A stretch of 10,164 bases of DNA. Origin: Desulfocapsa sp. GTDB lineage: Bacteria > Desulfobacterota > Desulfobulbia > Desulfobulbales > Desulfocapsaceae. How positions within the stretch are numbered: the first letter of the stretch is position 1; the number at the start of each line of letters is the position of its first letter. The notes beneath the pieces are model-generated. The model saw only the letters and a program-made list of their open reading frames with translations, was not told where the DNA came from and searched no databases. The stretch covers positions 1-10,164 of the forward strand of contig JAOZTO010000058.1 of NCBI GenBank assembly GCA_029942265.1. The letters are read 5' to 3'. This document shows positions 1 to 7,450 of this stretch, in pieces. The translations under genes and the position numbers were made by a program.

Positions 1-1
1 G

Positions 2-1513
2 CAGAAAAGGTTGTTGTTGATCGGTGCCGGAGACGCTGCTGAGAATGTACTAAGGGAGCTTCAAAACAATAACAAGGTTCCCTACACTGCAGTTGCTCTT
101 GTTGATGATGATCATTCAAAAACCGGTTTAAAGATACACGGCGTCCCTATCGTTGGCAGTGTTGATGATCTCAACGAGCATATAATCCGGTTTAGAATCG
201 ACGAAGTCCTGATATCTATTGCGTCAGCAAGTGGAAAAGAAATGAAAAGACTCGTTGGGTTTTGTCTGGAAAGTAAAATTCCTTACAAGGCATTACCTGG
301 GTTAGGCGAATTAATTGATGGTAAGATTTCCTTAAAATCAATCCGTGATATTTCTTATGCAGATCTTCTGGGCAGAGAAGAAGTGATACTTAATCAGAAT
401 GAAATTGGTGATTATCTCAAGGAAAAAATTGTTCTGGTAACTGGAGCTGGAGGAACCATTGGTTCTGAGTTATGTCGACAGATTCTCCGTTTTGCCCCGG
501 AACAAATTATTCTTTTTGACGCAGGTGAAGAAAATTTATATTCCATTCAGATGGAACTTCAACACGTAAAAAACTTTCACAAAATTGTTCCTGTTCTTGG
601 TAAGGTTCAGGATCAAGGTCTTCTCGAGCTGGTCTTTACCCAGTACAAACCAACTGTTGTTTTCCACGCAGCAGCCTATAAACATGTTCCTTTAATGGAA
701 AAAAATCCCTGGCAGGCTATACACAACAATGTTTTTGCCGCTCAATTACTAATCGAGACATCTATCGTGCATGGAGTACACCGTTTTGTACTGGTCTCAA
801 CCGACAAGGCAGTACGCCCTACAAATGTAATGGGTGCATCAAAAAGACTGACTGAATTACTGATGCTGGCGTATGGTAAAAGTTCATGGGATGGGAGTTT
901 CAGCCCTACTCGTCAAAAATTACAACACGACAAAAGCCACCCCAGTTCCTCTATTCATAACACCATCTTTATGGCAGTTCGATTTGGAAATGTTCTTGGT
1001 TCGTCCGGGTCAGTAATACCGTTATTTAAACGACAAATAGAAAATGGCGGCCCAGTCACTGTCACCCACCCCGACATAACCAGATATTTTATGTCCATCG
1101 AAGAAGCAGCCCAATTAATTTTGCAGGCTGGAGCCATGGGCAAAGGTGAAGAGATTTTTATTTTAAAAATGGGTGAGCCTATCAAGATAGCTCAAATGGC
1201 AAGAGATCTTATTAAGCTTGCCGGACGTGAGCCTGACTCTGAAATAGAAATAAAATATACTGGCCTGCGTGAAGGCGAAAAACTATACGAAGAATTGATC
1301 ACTGAAGGAGAAGGGATCGTCGACACTGACCATAAAAAGATTATGGTTCTTCGAGGTAACGGAAAAAGCTGTGCTGATCTCGCCACAGGCTTGGAACAAC
1401 TCCAGCAAAAGACAAGATCACATAATGGCCACGCCATCAAAGATATCCTACAGCAACTTATCCCAGAATACACTCCAGATTATGATTCGAAATCGATTAG
1501 AAACAACAAATAA
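2..1513 (+). CDS. Nucleotide-sugar 4,6-dehydratase, WbpM/PglF/CapD family (5' partial)
   Basis: This enzyme family converts UDP-GlcNAc (or a related UDP-HexNAc) to a 4-keto-6-deoxy sugar, an early step in making surface-polysaccharide sugars. Numbering from the TTG at 11, a first Rossmann motif (GAGDAAENVLREL, about residues 5-17) is followed by a second one, TGAGGTIGSEL (144-154), then AAYKHVPLME (221-230), STDKAVRPTNVMGASKR (263-279) and VRFGNVLGSSGSVIPLFK (323-340). The position of the usual SDR catalytic Tyr is Met (M274, with K278), as is known for the WbpM/PglF group. The reading frame is open to the window edge and gives QKR before LLLIGAG, and full-length members usually carry four N-terminal membrane helices. 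The true start is therefore upstream and the TTG at 11 is not a start. An extra segment of about 27 residues (291-317), rich in Ser, His and Lys, sits just before the VRFGNVLG motif, where relatives I know are shorter. The gene converges on the export operon and probably ends another polysaccharide transcript. The family call is firm; the exact sugar substrate cannot be read from sequence. Confidence 0.93.
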   Translation, partial: QKRLLLIGAGDAAENVLRELQNNNKVPYTAVALVDDDHSKTGLKIHGVPIVGSVDDLNEHIIRFRIDEVLISIASASGKEMKRLVGFCLESKIPYKALPGLGELIDGKISLKSIRDISYADLLGREEVILNQNEIGDYLKEKIVLVTGAGGTIGSELCRQILRFAPEQIILFDAGEENLYSIQMELQHVKNFHKIVPVLGKVQDQGLLELVFTQYKPTVVFHAAAYKHVPLMEKNPWQAIHNNVFAAQLLIETSIVHGVHRFVLVSTDKAVRPTNVMGASKRLTELLMLAYGKSSWDGSFSPTRQKLQHDKSHPSSSIHNTIFMAVRFGNVLGSSGSVIPLFKRQIENGGPVTVTHPDITRYFMSIEEAAQLILQAGAMGKGEEIFILKMGEPIKIAQMARDLIKLAGREPDSEIEIKYTGLREGEKLYEELITEGEGIVDTDHKKIMVLRGNGKSCADLATGLEQLQQKTRSHNGHAIKDILQQLIPEYTPDYDSKSIRNNK

Positions 1514-1762
1514 CTACCCAGAAGCGTAGAAGCCCGGTCTCTTGGGCGATTCCCACCCCTTTGAGGTAAATATTCGGCTAGCACCCCATCTTCGTTTGAT
1601 CCGGCTTGTTCACATATGAACAAATATAGTTCACAAGCCGGATCAAACGAACCTGGGGCACTATCCAAACATTTACAGTTCAGTAGTTGAGCCTATTTTC
1701 GCCCCCAACCCGAATGTTTACCATTTGAGCATAGTAGCAGAATAAAAATATGTTTATTAAAA
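1514..1762. other. Convergent intergenic region
   Basis: This stretch of about 250 bp separates the stop codons of two convergent genes. It holds the 19-bp inverted repeat described separately and a weak A/T-only hairpin at 1741-1758 (AATAAA / TTTATT) close to the end of the minus-strand operon. I see no tRNA, no convincing open reading frame with a ribosome binding site, and no classical GC-stem plus T-run terminator. GC content seems higher in 1520-1660 than in the rest of the spacer, which may mean that part has a different origin, such as a decayed mobile element. Confidence 0.6.
1591..1651. repeat. Perfect 19-bp inverted repeat around a 23-nt loop
   Basis: The arms 1591-1609 (TTCGTTTGATCCGGCTTGT) and 1633-1651 are exact reverse complements. 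After two mismatches the pairing resumes outward for five more pairs (1584-1588 with 1654-1658, ACCCC type), giving a structure of about 75 nt. The 23-nt AT-rich loop contains GTTCACA twice in direct orientation if the arm edges are included (1608-1614 and 1629-1635). There is no T-run on either side, so it does not look like a standard intrinsic terminator. It could still stop both convergent transcripts, act as an mRNA 3'-end stabiliser, or be a small palindromic mobile element. Confidence 0.85.
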
Positions 1763-3193
1763 TCATTGCGTATCAAACCGATAATTTAATTCCAGAATTT
1801 CAAGTTTGTTTCTTTGGTTGTTTAATAAAAAGGATATCTGTCCCTGTCCCTCATCCTTACTACCATCAAAGTATTCTATTAGTATATGAAATCGTCCATC
1901 AGCAATGATACCTCTGCGTTCCTTGTTCCATTTTGACAGAGCAATAGAAAACAGAATTGTTTTAGATTTTTGAAATAATTCAGAATAGGTAGGGAGAGTT
2001 TCCACCAGTGGTTTTCCATTTTCCGTTGCGTGTATATTATAGAAATGGCTGAATGCAAGCAAGTCTTTATTTTTATAAGACTCAGTGTATGCAAGCAAGA
2101 ATTGCTCTACTCTCTTCTGTAGTACTGCTTTCCGTTCTTCATCTGTGCGATCAAGCTTTGGAGGAACCACTATCGGATTCTTTTTTGCAACTGCAACTGA
2201 AGATTTATAAGGTTTTGCTGTTAAGATCTTTTTGGGAGTTCGGGAAATTGTGATGGGTTCATGATCTGTATTTGGCTCGTTTTTCTTCACTACTGCACTG
2301 GATTGCTGCGGTGACAACATATCTTTCGATTCGTATGAAACAGGATCGATTGTTTTTGACTGCGTAGCACCTTCATCTTTAATGATACGTTCTGTCTTGC
2401 TTTCACTACTGACAATTTCGATATTTTCCGTAGGTTCTTTATCTTGTATTTTTTCAATAGGTATTTCTTTGGGAGCTTCTTTTATTTCTTCCTCCTCCGG
2501 GATCAAATCTTCAACCAGCAATGCTGTCTCAGGTGGGATAAATGCTGAATGATTGTTTTGCAACCCGACAATCATTGCACGATTTCTATAATTCACTGCT
2601 ACAACCAAGCTAACGATAACCATCAAAATTGTAATGGCAGCAAACCACAATAAGTTCCTTTTCTTTTGTGTACCACTGATCTCGCTCTTTCTCTCGACTC
2701 GCCAGTTTTGTTCGGAAACAGGAGTGAATGGCTGTTGAGGTTCTTCAACATCCCCATCTAATAGCGCATGATATGCCTTGGTCATCTGAACAAATTTTTC
2801 ACCATTTTCATCCGCACCAGACTCGGCTGTATCAGGATGGTATTTTCTACTTAGTTTTCGATATGCCTGCCGGATCTCCTCACTGCTTGCATCTTCTTCC
2901 ACTCCAAGTACATCATAATTATTGTCATTTTTAAGTTCCGGCTGAAAGATTGAGACCACCTGCTCAACCTCATACAGGAATCCACGTACATCAACAGTAT
3001 GTTTATGGCATTCTTCGTCCACCCAGGCAATAATTTGCTGATCGTTGCGGTTATTACTTGCAACAAGTTCTTTACATACAGAGAGCATACCACTGGTATC
3101 TGCAACAAAGGCAATCATTGCGTCTGTTGAAACATTCCCCGCATATTTTTTTATAAGGCGAGATGCCAATTGTTTATCTTGTATGGTGAACAT
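1763..3193 (-). CDS. Membrane-anchored J-domain protein with NTF2-like C-terminal region
   Basis: Probable Hsp70 co-chaperone tied to the inner membrane. Residues 1-90 form an all-helical N-terminal region that I do not recognise with certainty; it is somewhat TerB-like. Residues 92-146 are a J-domain: [20 protein letters not shown], then KYHPD with the HPD tripeptide at 119-121, then [12 protein letters not shown]. One transmembrane helix follows at about 181-201, preceded by KKR, so the J-domain should face the cytoplasm. Residues 220-350 are a low-complexity Pro/Glu/Lys/Ser linker. Residues 355-476 ([20 protein letters not shown], then [20 protein letters not shown]) resemble the NTF2-like/SnoaL-type fold seen at the C terminus of some envelope proteins, and would be periplasmic. 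The ATG overlaps the upstream stop by one base (TAATG). I see no strong ribosome binding site, so translation is probably coupled to the upstream gene. It is the last gene of the operon. The J-domain is certain, the NTF2 call moderate, and the role in polysaccharide export is inferred from position only. Confidence 0.85.
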   Translation of the reverse strand: MFTIQDKQLASRLIKKYAGNVSTDAMIAFVADTSGMLSVCKELVASNNRNDQQIIAWVDEECHKHTVDVRGFLYEVEQVVSIFQPELKNDNNYDVLGVEEDASSEEIRQAYRKLSRKYHPDTAESGADENGEKFVQMTKAYHALLDGDVEEPQQPFTPVSEQNWRVERKSEISGTQKKRNLLWFAAITILMVIVSLVVAVNYRNRAMIVGLQNNHSAFIPPETALLVEDLIPEEEEIKEAPKEIPIEKIQDKEPTENIEIVSSESKTERIIKDEGATQSKTIDPVSYESKDMLSPQQSSAVVKKNEPNTDHEPITISRTPKKILTAKPYKSSVAVAKKNPIVVPPKLDRTDEERKAVLQKRVEQFLLAYTESYKNKDLLAFSHFYNIHATENGKPLVETLPTYSELFQKSKTILFSIALSKWNKERRGIIADGRFHILIEYFDGSKDEGQGQISFLLNNQRNKLEILELNYRFDTQ

Positions 3194-4413
3194 TATTTTT
3201 CATCAAGGATAGTGTAAATTTCACTGGACTCTGCAATTTCAAGATTGGCCAGCCAAATATCACCGCCCAGTATATTGTCAATATGAGTACTTTCTTTTCT
3301 GCGTAATCGGACAACCATAGCATCGCAATCATCTGGCACTTGGATTAGCAGAAAAATTTCAGTCCAGTCCTGATCACTACTGAACATCTTAGTTGTGTTA
3401 CGAGGTGCTTTACATTTATATCCGTACACTTCAAAAAATGGTAATTGATCGGTGGTAAGATTTTTCGTTTTCACCTCACCTTTTAAAGCATAAACTCGCC
3501 CCCCCTGCAATGGGACAATCTGCATGATATTGTGAAGATTAATGTTTTTTTGACGTTTAAAATGAAGCTTAAAGGCATAACGGGGTTCTTTCTTTGTTGG
3601 CTCTGTAATTTGCCATGTTGCACCTTTATTTTTTCCTATGCGCCACCCAAATGCTGTTTGTAATGGTTTTTTGTTGAAATCACCGTTAAAAAGGAATGGA
3701 GGATTGTTAAAATAGTTTTTCCAAATAGTTGCGGCACTTGCTATTTCACTTTTCCCGATCAGCATATTGATAAAAGCCAGCGTATCTTTTTCCTGACGGT
3801 CAAATGTTTTTGTTCTAAAATTTTCCCAAAGGATCAGCCCCTGCTCCACCTTTCTTTTACGAGTTGCATATTGGAACAGATATTCCAACGATTCTTCTCC
3901 TAACTGTTTTTGTAGTTCTTTCGCATCTGGCCACAATGAAAAAGCCATTCGCAATGCATTATTACGTGTTTTCCCAGGAATTTCTGCAATAATATAGGAA
4001 AGATCAGAGGCAAGCACATCATTTCTACCAAACTGATAGGCAACTAACACTTTATCCCAACGCCAACGCTTTACATCTTCAGATAATACGCCTGTATAGT
4101 CTAATATTGCATTAGCATTTTCGTTTTCATTCTGATCAACCTGTAATTCTGCAAGGCCAAGCCAAGCCGGAATATAAACAGGATTAACAATTAAAGCCTG
4201 TTTATACAGGTCATTGGCTTGTGTAAGATCTGCATCAAAAAGATGTTTTTGTTTACCAAGCCAAGTTAGTATATAAGGGTTACTTTGAAACGCATGGTGC
4301 GAATCCATACTTTCATTGCGGCTATATTCTGTCTGTTCATAAAGAGCAAAACGTATCTGCACAGTAGCAAGTGCGCACAAAATAGTTACGCATAAAAAAC
4401 GTAAGAACAGCAA
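3193..4413 (-). CDS. TPR protein with C-terminal carbohydrate-binding-like (CBM4/9-like) region
   Basis: Likely an envelope protein of the polysaccharide machine. Residues 2-19 are a hydrophobic N-terminal segment (signal anchor or signal peptide); neither nearby Cys (8, 13) sits in a good lipobox. Residues about 58-105 match the tetratricopeptide pattern ([20 protein letters not shown], then GLAELQ). Residues 120-235 are mostly helical and may hold diverged repeats. The C-terminal half, about 240-397, starts with [11 protein letters not shown] and continues with W/F-rich beta segments ([45 protein letters not shown]), a pattern like the jelly-roll CBM4/9 fold, whose members begin with a similar NGDFE motif. 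The start is TTG. AAGGAG lies six bases upstream, and the TTG follows the previous stop codon directly, so this start is well supported. Periplasmic TPR proteins are common in exopolysaccharide synthases (AlgK, PelB), where they act as scaffolds; that parallel is an inference. Confidence 0.8.
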   Translation of the reverse strand: MLFLRFLCVTILCALATVQIRFALYEQTEYSRNESMDSHHAFQSNPYILTWLGKQKHLFDADLTQANDLYKQALIVNPVYIPAWLGLAELQVDQNENENANAILDYTGVLSEDVKRWRWDKVLVAYQFGRNDVLASDLSYIIAEIPGKTRNNALRMAFSLWPDAKELQKQLGEESLEYLFQYATRKRKVEQGLILWENFRTKTFDRQEKDTLAFINMLIGKSEIASAATIWKNYFNNPPFLFNGDFNKKPLQTAFGWRIGKNKGATWQITEPTKKEPRYAFKLHFKRQKNINLHNIMQIVPLQGGRVYALKGEVKTKNLTTDQLPFFEVYGYKCKAPRNTTKMFSSDQDWTEIFLLIQVPDDCDAMVVRLRRKESTHIDNILGGDIWLANLEIAESSEIYTILDEK

Positions 4414-6711
4414 TTAACTCTCCTTCCCATACTCATAATTATAGGCGTAATACTTATATCCCCCGTAGGAGCTATATCCATACCCTTTTTTCTGCCCTGA
4501 TTTGTTGATGATTGCTCCAAGTATTCGACCACCAACATTAGTCAATGCCTTGCGAAAATGCCTAACGCCTTCACGTGGCGTATCACCTTCAACGGCAATC
4601 AAAATCACGCCATCAGCCATATTTGCCAATACAAGAATTTCTGCAAATCCCTGGTACGGAGGGCCATCAAGAATGACTTTATCATATTTTCTTGTTGCCA
4701 TGTGTAGTAACTGACGCATCCGTTTAGAAGAAAGCATTTCTGCGGGATTTGGTGGTAATGGCCCACTACTGATAAAGTCAAGGCCCTCAAAATCGGTTTT
4801 GGTGATTACATCGCTGAATTTTTTCATACCACTCAGCACAGAGGAGAGTCCAGTACCTTTTTCACCATTTTTAAATACACGATGTAAGCTTGGCTTTCTT
4901 AAATCACAATCAATCAGTAAGCAGGTTTCATCATCTGCAAGATATGAGAGACAAGCGTTACTTGACAAAGAACTCTTACCAGCACCGGGCAAGACACTTG
5001 TAACCAGGATCACCTTTGGCGGATCATCAGCAACTGAAAGGCGAACCGCTGTCATGGTGGTACGAAATGATTCTGCGACAGGTGAACGGGGGTCATTGAA
5101 GAATTTTAGTGCCATCATTGTCCGATCATCAACAGATTCTTTATCGTAGGGAATAAGACCAAGAACAGGAATATGAAACCGATCGGCCATTTCATCAGGG
5201 CTCTTAATGGTATTATCAAAATATTCCAGAAGAAAAGCTGCGCCAATGCCTGCAAATAAGCCAAGAACCATACCAAGCAGGAGATTTAAAGCAACCCGTG
5301 GTTTATAGGGAAAGAGCGGTGGTCTAGCGCGATCGATAATCTGAATATTTGTAACAGCTGCCCCAACAGTTGCCTCAATTTCTTTAGAGCGTTGCAATAA
5401 ACTCTGATAGATAGTCTTACTACTTTCAACTTCACGTTGATATATTTTGTATTGTGTTGCTTTTTCTTCAAGATCAAGTGCTCTCTGTTTCTGGATATCT
5501 GCCTGCTCTGTGAGGTATTTTTCTGTCTTTACTGCTGTTTTGTAATCATTTTTAATTGAGTTGATAATATTTACACGCTCTGCTTCAACTCGACTAACCA
5601 ACTCCTCCATTTTGGCATTAATTTTTTGCATTCCAGGATATCCAGGTTTAAACGTTGTACCCATATCTTCATATTCTGCCTTTAATGTTGCATACTTACT
5701 TCGCAAATCCTGAACAAGAGGACTCTGAGAGAGTTGGGCAAATTCTTTTAAATCCATCTCTCCAACCTGTTCGTATCTTGCCTCTGCTGAAATCTTTGCT
5801 GATCGTGCTTTGGCCAGTGAATCGTTGAGCACTTCCATCTGTCGAAGAACCATATTAAGCTTAGGATCCATTGAAACAACACCAATCTTTCGTGCAAACT
5901 TCTGCAATGCAATTTCTGATTTTTCAAGCTTAATTTGAGCAGAAAGAATCTGCTTACCCAGAAAACGTGATGCGTCACGGGATCGTTGTAAACCACCATC
6001 CATGTGCATATTTATAAATTCATCCATCGCAGCATTGGTAATTTCAGCTGATAAGACAGGATCAGGTGTTTCAAATGTTAATTCGATGAGTTCACTATTT
6101 CGAATTGGGCTAACTTTAAAACGATTCTTAAAGCTTCCAAGGATTCGATCTTGGAGGATATGTTGTTTTGCATCATCTGAAAGAATATTAACAGAATCGT
6201 TGGACTTATCGGCACGTACAAAATTCTTAATGGTATCAAGCAATCCTACAGCATCAGACCCTTCGGCTTTCTCACCAATTTTAGAGTTAAAAACTTTATT
6301 TTGATTTAACTCCAGCAGATCCATTACTCTCAATGCCAATTGTTCACTTTGAAGTAACTTCACCTGAGTTTGTTGAAACTCCATGGTTTTAAGAGCATTT
6401 CCTTCAAGACTATCAAATTTGGTAAGGTTGGATGATTGGGCAGATACCTTCAGGGAACCGCGAGCTTTAAACTGTGGTGTCATAGAAAACGTAATGAGGG
6501 CAACAGAAAAAAAGATAAAAACCAGCGATGTGACAACAACCCATTTTCGCCTGATCAACACATCCAGAAGATCTCTAAGATCAATCTCATCTTTAAATTC
6601 AGGTACAACTTCACGTACCTCAACACTAGGTAGTTGTTGCTGGTTTTCACGAACAAGTAATTGATTGTCCGATTCAAGATACTGGTTTTTATTGTTATTT
6701 AGCATGGGCAT
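4414..6711 (-). CDS. Wzc-like polysaccharide co-polymerase with C-terminal BY-kinase
   Basis: An inner-membrane tyrosine autokinase that controls chain length and export of the polymer. Residues 42-77 (DEIDLRDLLDVLIRRKW then the first membrane helix, about 57-77) begin the Wzz domain. Residues 240-450 form the long periplasmic coiled-coil region. The second membrane helix (about 472-496) follows the Pro-rich RPPLFPYKP motif typical of co-polymerases. The cytoplasmic kinase has Walker A at about 573-581 (LPGAGKSSL; many relatives have GEGKS), Walker A' LLIDCDLRKP (598-607) and Walker B KVILDGPP (678-685). The tail, residues 744-761, holds nine tyrosines (GYGYSSYGGYKYYAYNYEYG), the usual autophosphorylation cluster. 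Wza-type partner and phosphatase genes are in the same operon. The start overlaps the phosphatase gene by 17 nt and lacks an obvious ribosome binding site; ATG at 6711 or the third codon ATG at 6705 are both possible. The single-polypeptide kinase is the form common in Gram-negatives. Confidence 0.95.
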   Translation of the reverse strand: MPMLNNNKNQYLESDNQLLVRENQQQLPSVEVREVVPEFKDEIDLRDLLDVLIRRKWVVVTSLVFIFFSVALITFSMTPQFKARGSLKVSAQSSNLTKFDSLEGNALKTMEFQQTQVKLLQSEQLALRVMDLLELNQNKVFNSKIGEKAEGSDAVGLLDTIKNFVRADKSNDSVNILSDDAKQHILQDRILGSFKNRFKVSPIRNSELIELTFETPDPVLSAEITNAAMDEFINMHMDGGLQRSRDASRFLGKQILSAQIKLEKSEIALQKFARKIGVVSMDPKLNMVLRQMEVLNDSLAKARSAKISAEARYEQVGEMDLKEFAQLSQSPLVQDLRSKYATLKAEYEDMGTTFKPGYPGMQKINAKMEELVSRVEAERVNIINSIKNDYKTAVKTEKYLTEQADIQKQRALDLEEKATQYKIYQREVESSKTIYQSLLQRSKEIEATVGAAVTNIQIIDRARPPLFPYKPRVALNLLLGMVLGLFAGIGAAFLLEYFDNTIKSPDEMADRFHIPVLGLIPYDKESVDDRTMMALKFFNDPRSPVAESFRTTMTAVRLSVADDPPKVILVTSVLPGAGKSSLSSNACLSYLADDETCLLIDCDLRKPSLHRVFKNGEKGTGLSSVLSGMKKFSDVITKTDFEGLDFISSGPLPPNPAEMLSSKRMRQLLHMATRKYDKVILDGPPYQGFAEILVLANMADGVILIAVEGDTPREGVRHFRKALTNVGGRILGAIINKSGQKKGYGYSSYGGYKYYAYNYEYGKES
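4420..4425 (-). promoter_or_regulatory. Ribosome binding site deciding a TTG start
   Basis: AAGGAG on the minus strand lies six bases before the TTG at 4413-4411 and inside the last codons (Gly-Lys-Glu-Ser) of the kinase gene. No other start codon near the beginning of the TPR gene has such a signal, so it selects TTG. Confidence 0.8.
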
Positions 6712-7438
6712 TCATTGTAATTTTTTGAGGATTATCGATGCATAAGGTACAGTGAAGTTTATCACCAAGGATATCGTTTATCTGTTTCCATTCTGCTACA
6801 TCCAACGGTTTTCTATTCTCAACAGAATGAGCATCCGACGCTAGATAATGGACACTCTTTGCTGCAATAAACTTCATTGCCGTCTCTTTACATACTTCTC
6901 CAAATTTTCCGAGAAGACTACCACTGTTTAGCTGTACTTCCAAGCCGCTTTGTATGGCTTCATAAAGAGCAGTCTGTTTTTTCTGGAACGCTTGAATTCG
7001 TTCAGGATGCGCCATAATCACCTTATGCCCTTGCTCCATAAACTGTCTTGCGCATTGCAAGAGATCATACTGCGAATCTTGAAAGGAAGGTTCAAGAAGA
7101 TAATAATTGCTGTTTGCCAATGATTGCAAAATCCCCTTTTCAAGCCTGGCCATCAATTTTCCATGATAGGCTATTTCCATACCAGGATGAAGCTTCAAGG
7201 CTATATTTTGTTCGTTAAAATAAGTTTGTACTTCTTCTGTTTTTTGTCTAACTTTTTCACGATTTGCTGCCCAGGCAGTCCCTGGGATAAAGTGCGGTGT
7301 TGCAATTATTGTATGGATACCCAATGCCACATAACAGCGTGCCATGGAGGCACTCTCTTCCATATTTTGGGGGCCATCATCAATATCTGGTAGAATATGG
7401 GTATGGATATCGATAAATTTACTAATGTCAGGTATCAT
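6695..7438 (-). CDS. PHP-family protein-tyrosine phosphatase, CpsB/CapC/YwqE type
   Basis: Predicted manganese-dependent phosphatase that dephosphorylates the tyrosine cluster of the partner BY-kinase. All family metal-binding motifs are visible: FIDIHTHILPDIDDGP (His12, His14, Asp20/21 region), TPHF (His49), HPGMEI (Glu88), IMAHPER (His144) and LASDAHS (Asp202, His204). Length (247 residues) is normal for the family, and there is no signal peptide, consistent with cytoplasmic action. The ATG at 7438 has GAGGG eight bases upstream. It begins 12 nt after the Wzy-like gene and its last codons overlap the kinase gene by 17 nt, which ties phosphatase and kinase expression together. In many Gram-negatives this job is done by a low-molecular-weight phosphatase (Wzb); here the PHP type, best known from Firmicutes capsule loci, takes that place. 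Confidence 0.95.
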   Translation of the reverse strand: MIPDISKFIDIHTHILPDIDDGPQNMEESASMARCYVALGIHTIIATPHFIPGTAWAANREKVRQKTEEVQTYFNEQNIALKLHPGMEIAYHGKLMARLEKGILQSLANSNYYLLEPSFQDSQYDLLQCARQFMEQGHKVIMAHPERIQAFQKKQTALYEAIQSGLEVQLNSGSLLGKFGEVCKETAMKFIAAKSVHYLASDAHSVENRKPLDVAEWKQINDILGDKLHCTLCIDNPQKITMNAHAK

Positions 7439-7450
7439 GTTCAGTACCCT

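Noticed and set aside
11..13. TTG at 11 as the true start of the dehydratase.
   Set aside because: The frame is open to the window edge, the codons before it fit the family (KR before LLLIGAG), and family members have a longer N-terminal membrane part.
1591..1651. Inverted repeat as a standard Rho-independent terminator.
   Set aside because: Neither strand has a run of T after the stem (GAACCTGGGG on plus, GAAGATGGGG on minus), so I call it only an inverted repeat.
1480..1668. A 62-codon minus-strand open frame covering the intergenic palindrome.
   Set aside because: It has no ribosome binding site, runs through the inverted repeat and into the dehydratase's 3' end, and matches no family I know. 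It is kept only as a possible remnant in the findings.
4799..5149. A 116-codon plus-strand open frame opposite the BY-kinase domain.
   Set aside because: It is antisense to well-conserved Walker motifs, has no family features and no ribosome binding site; it is a shadow of the kinase gene.
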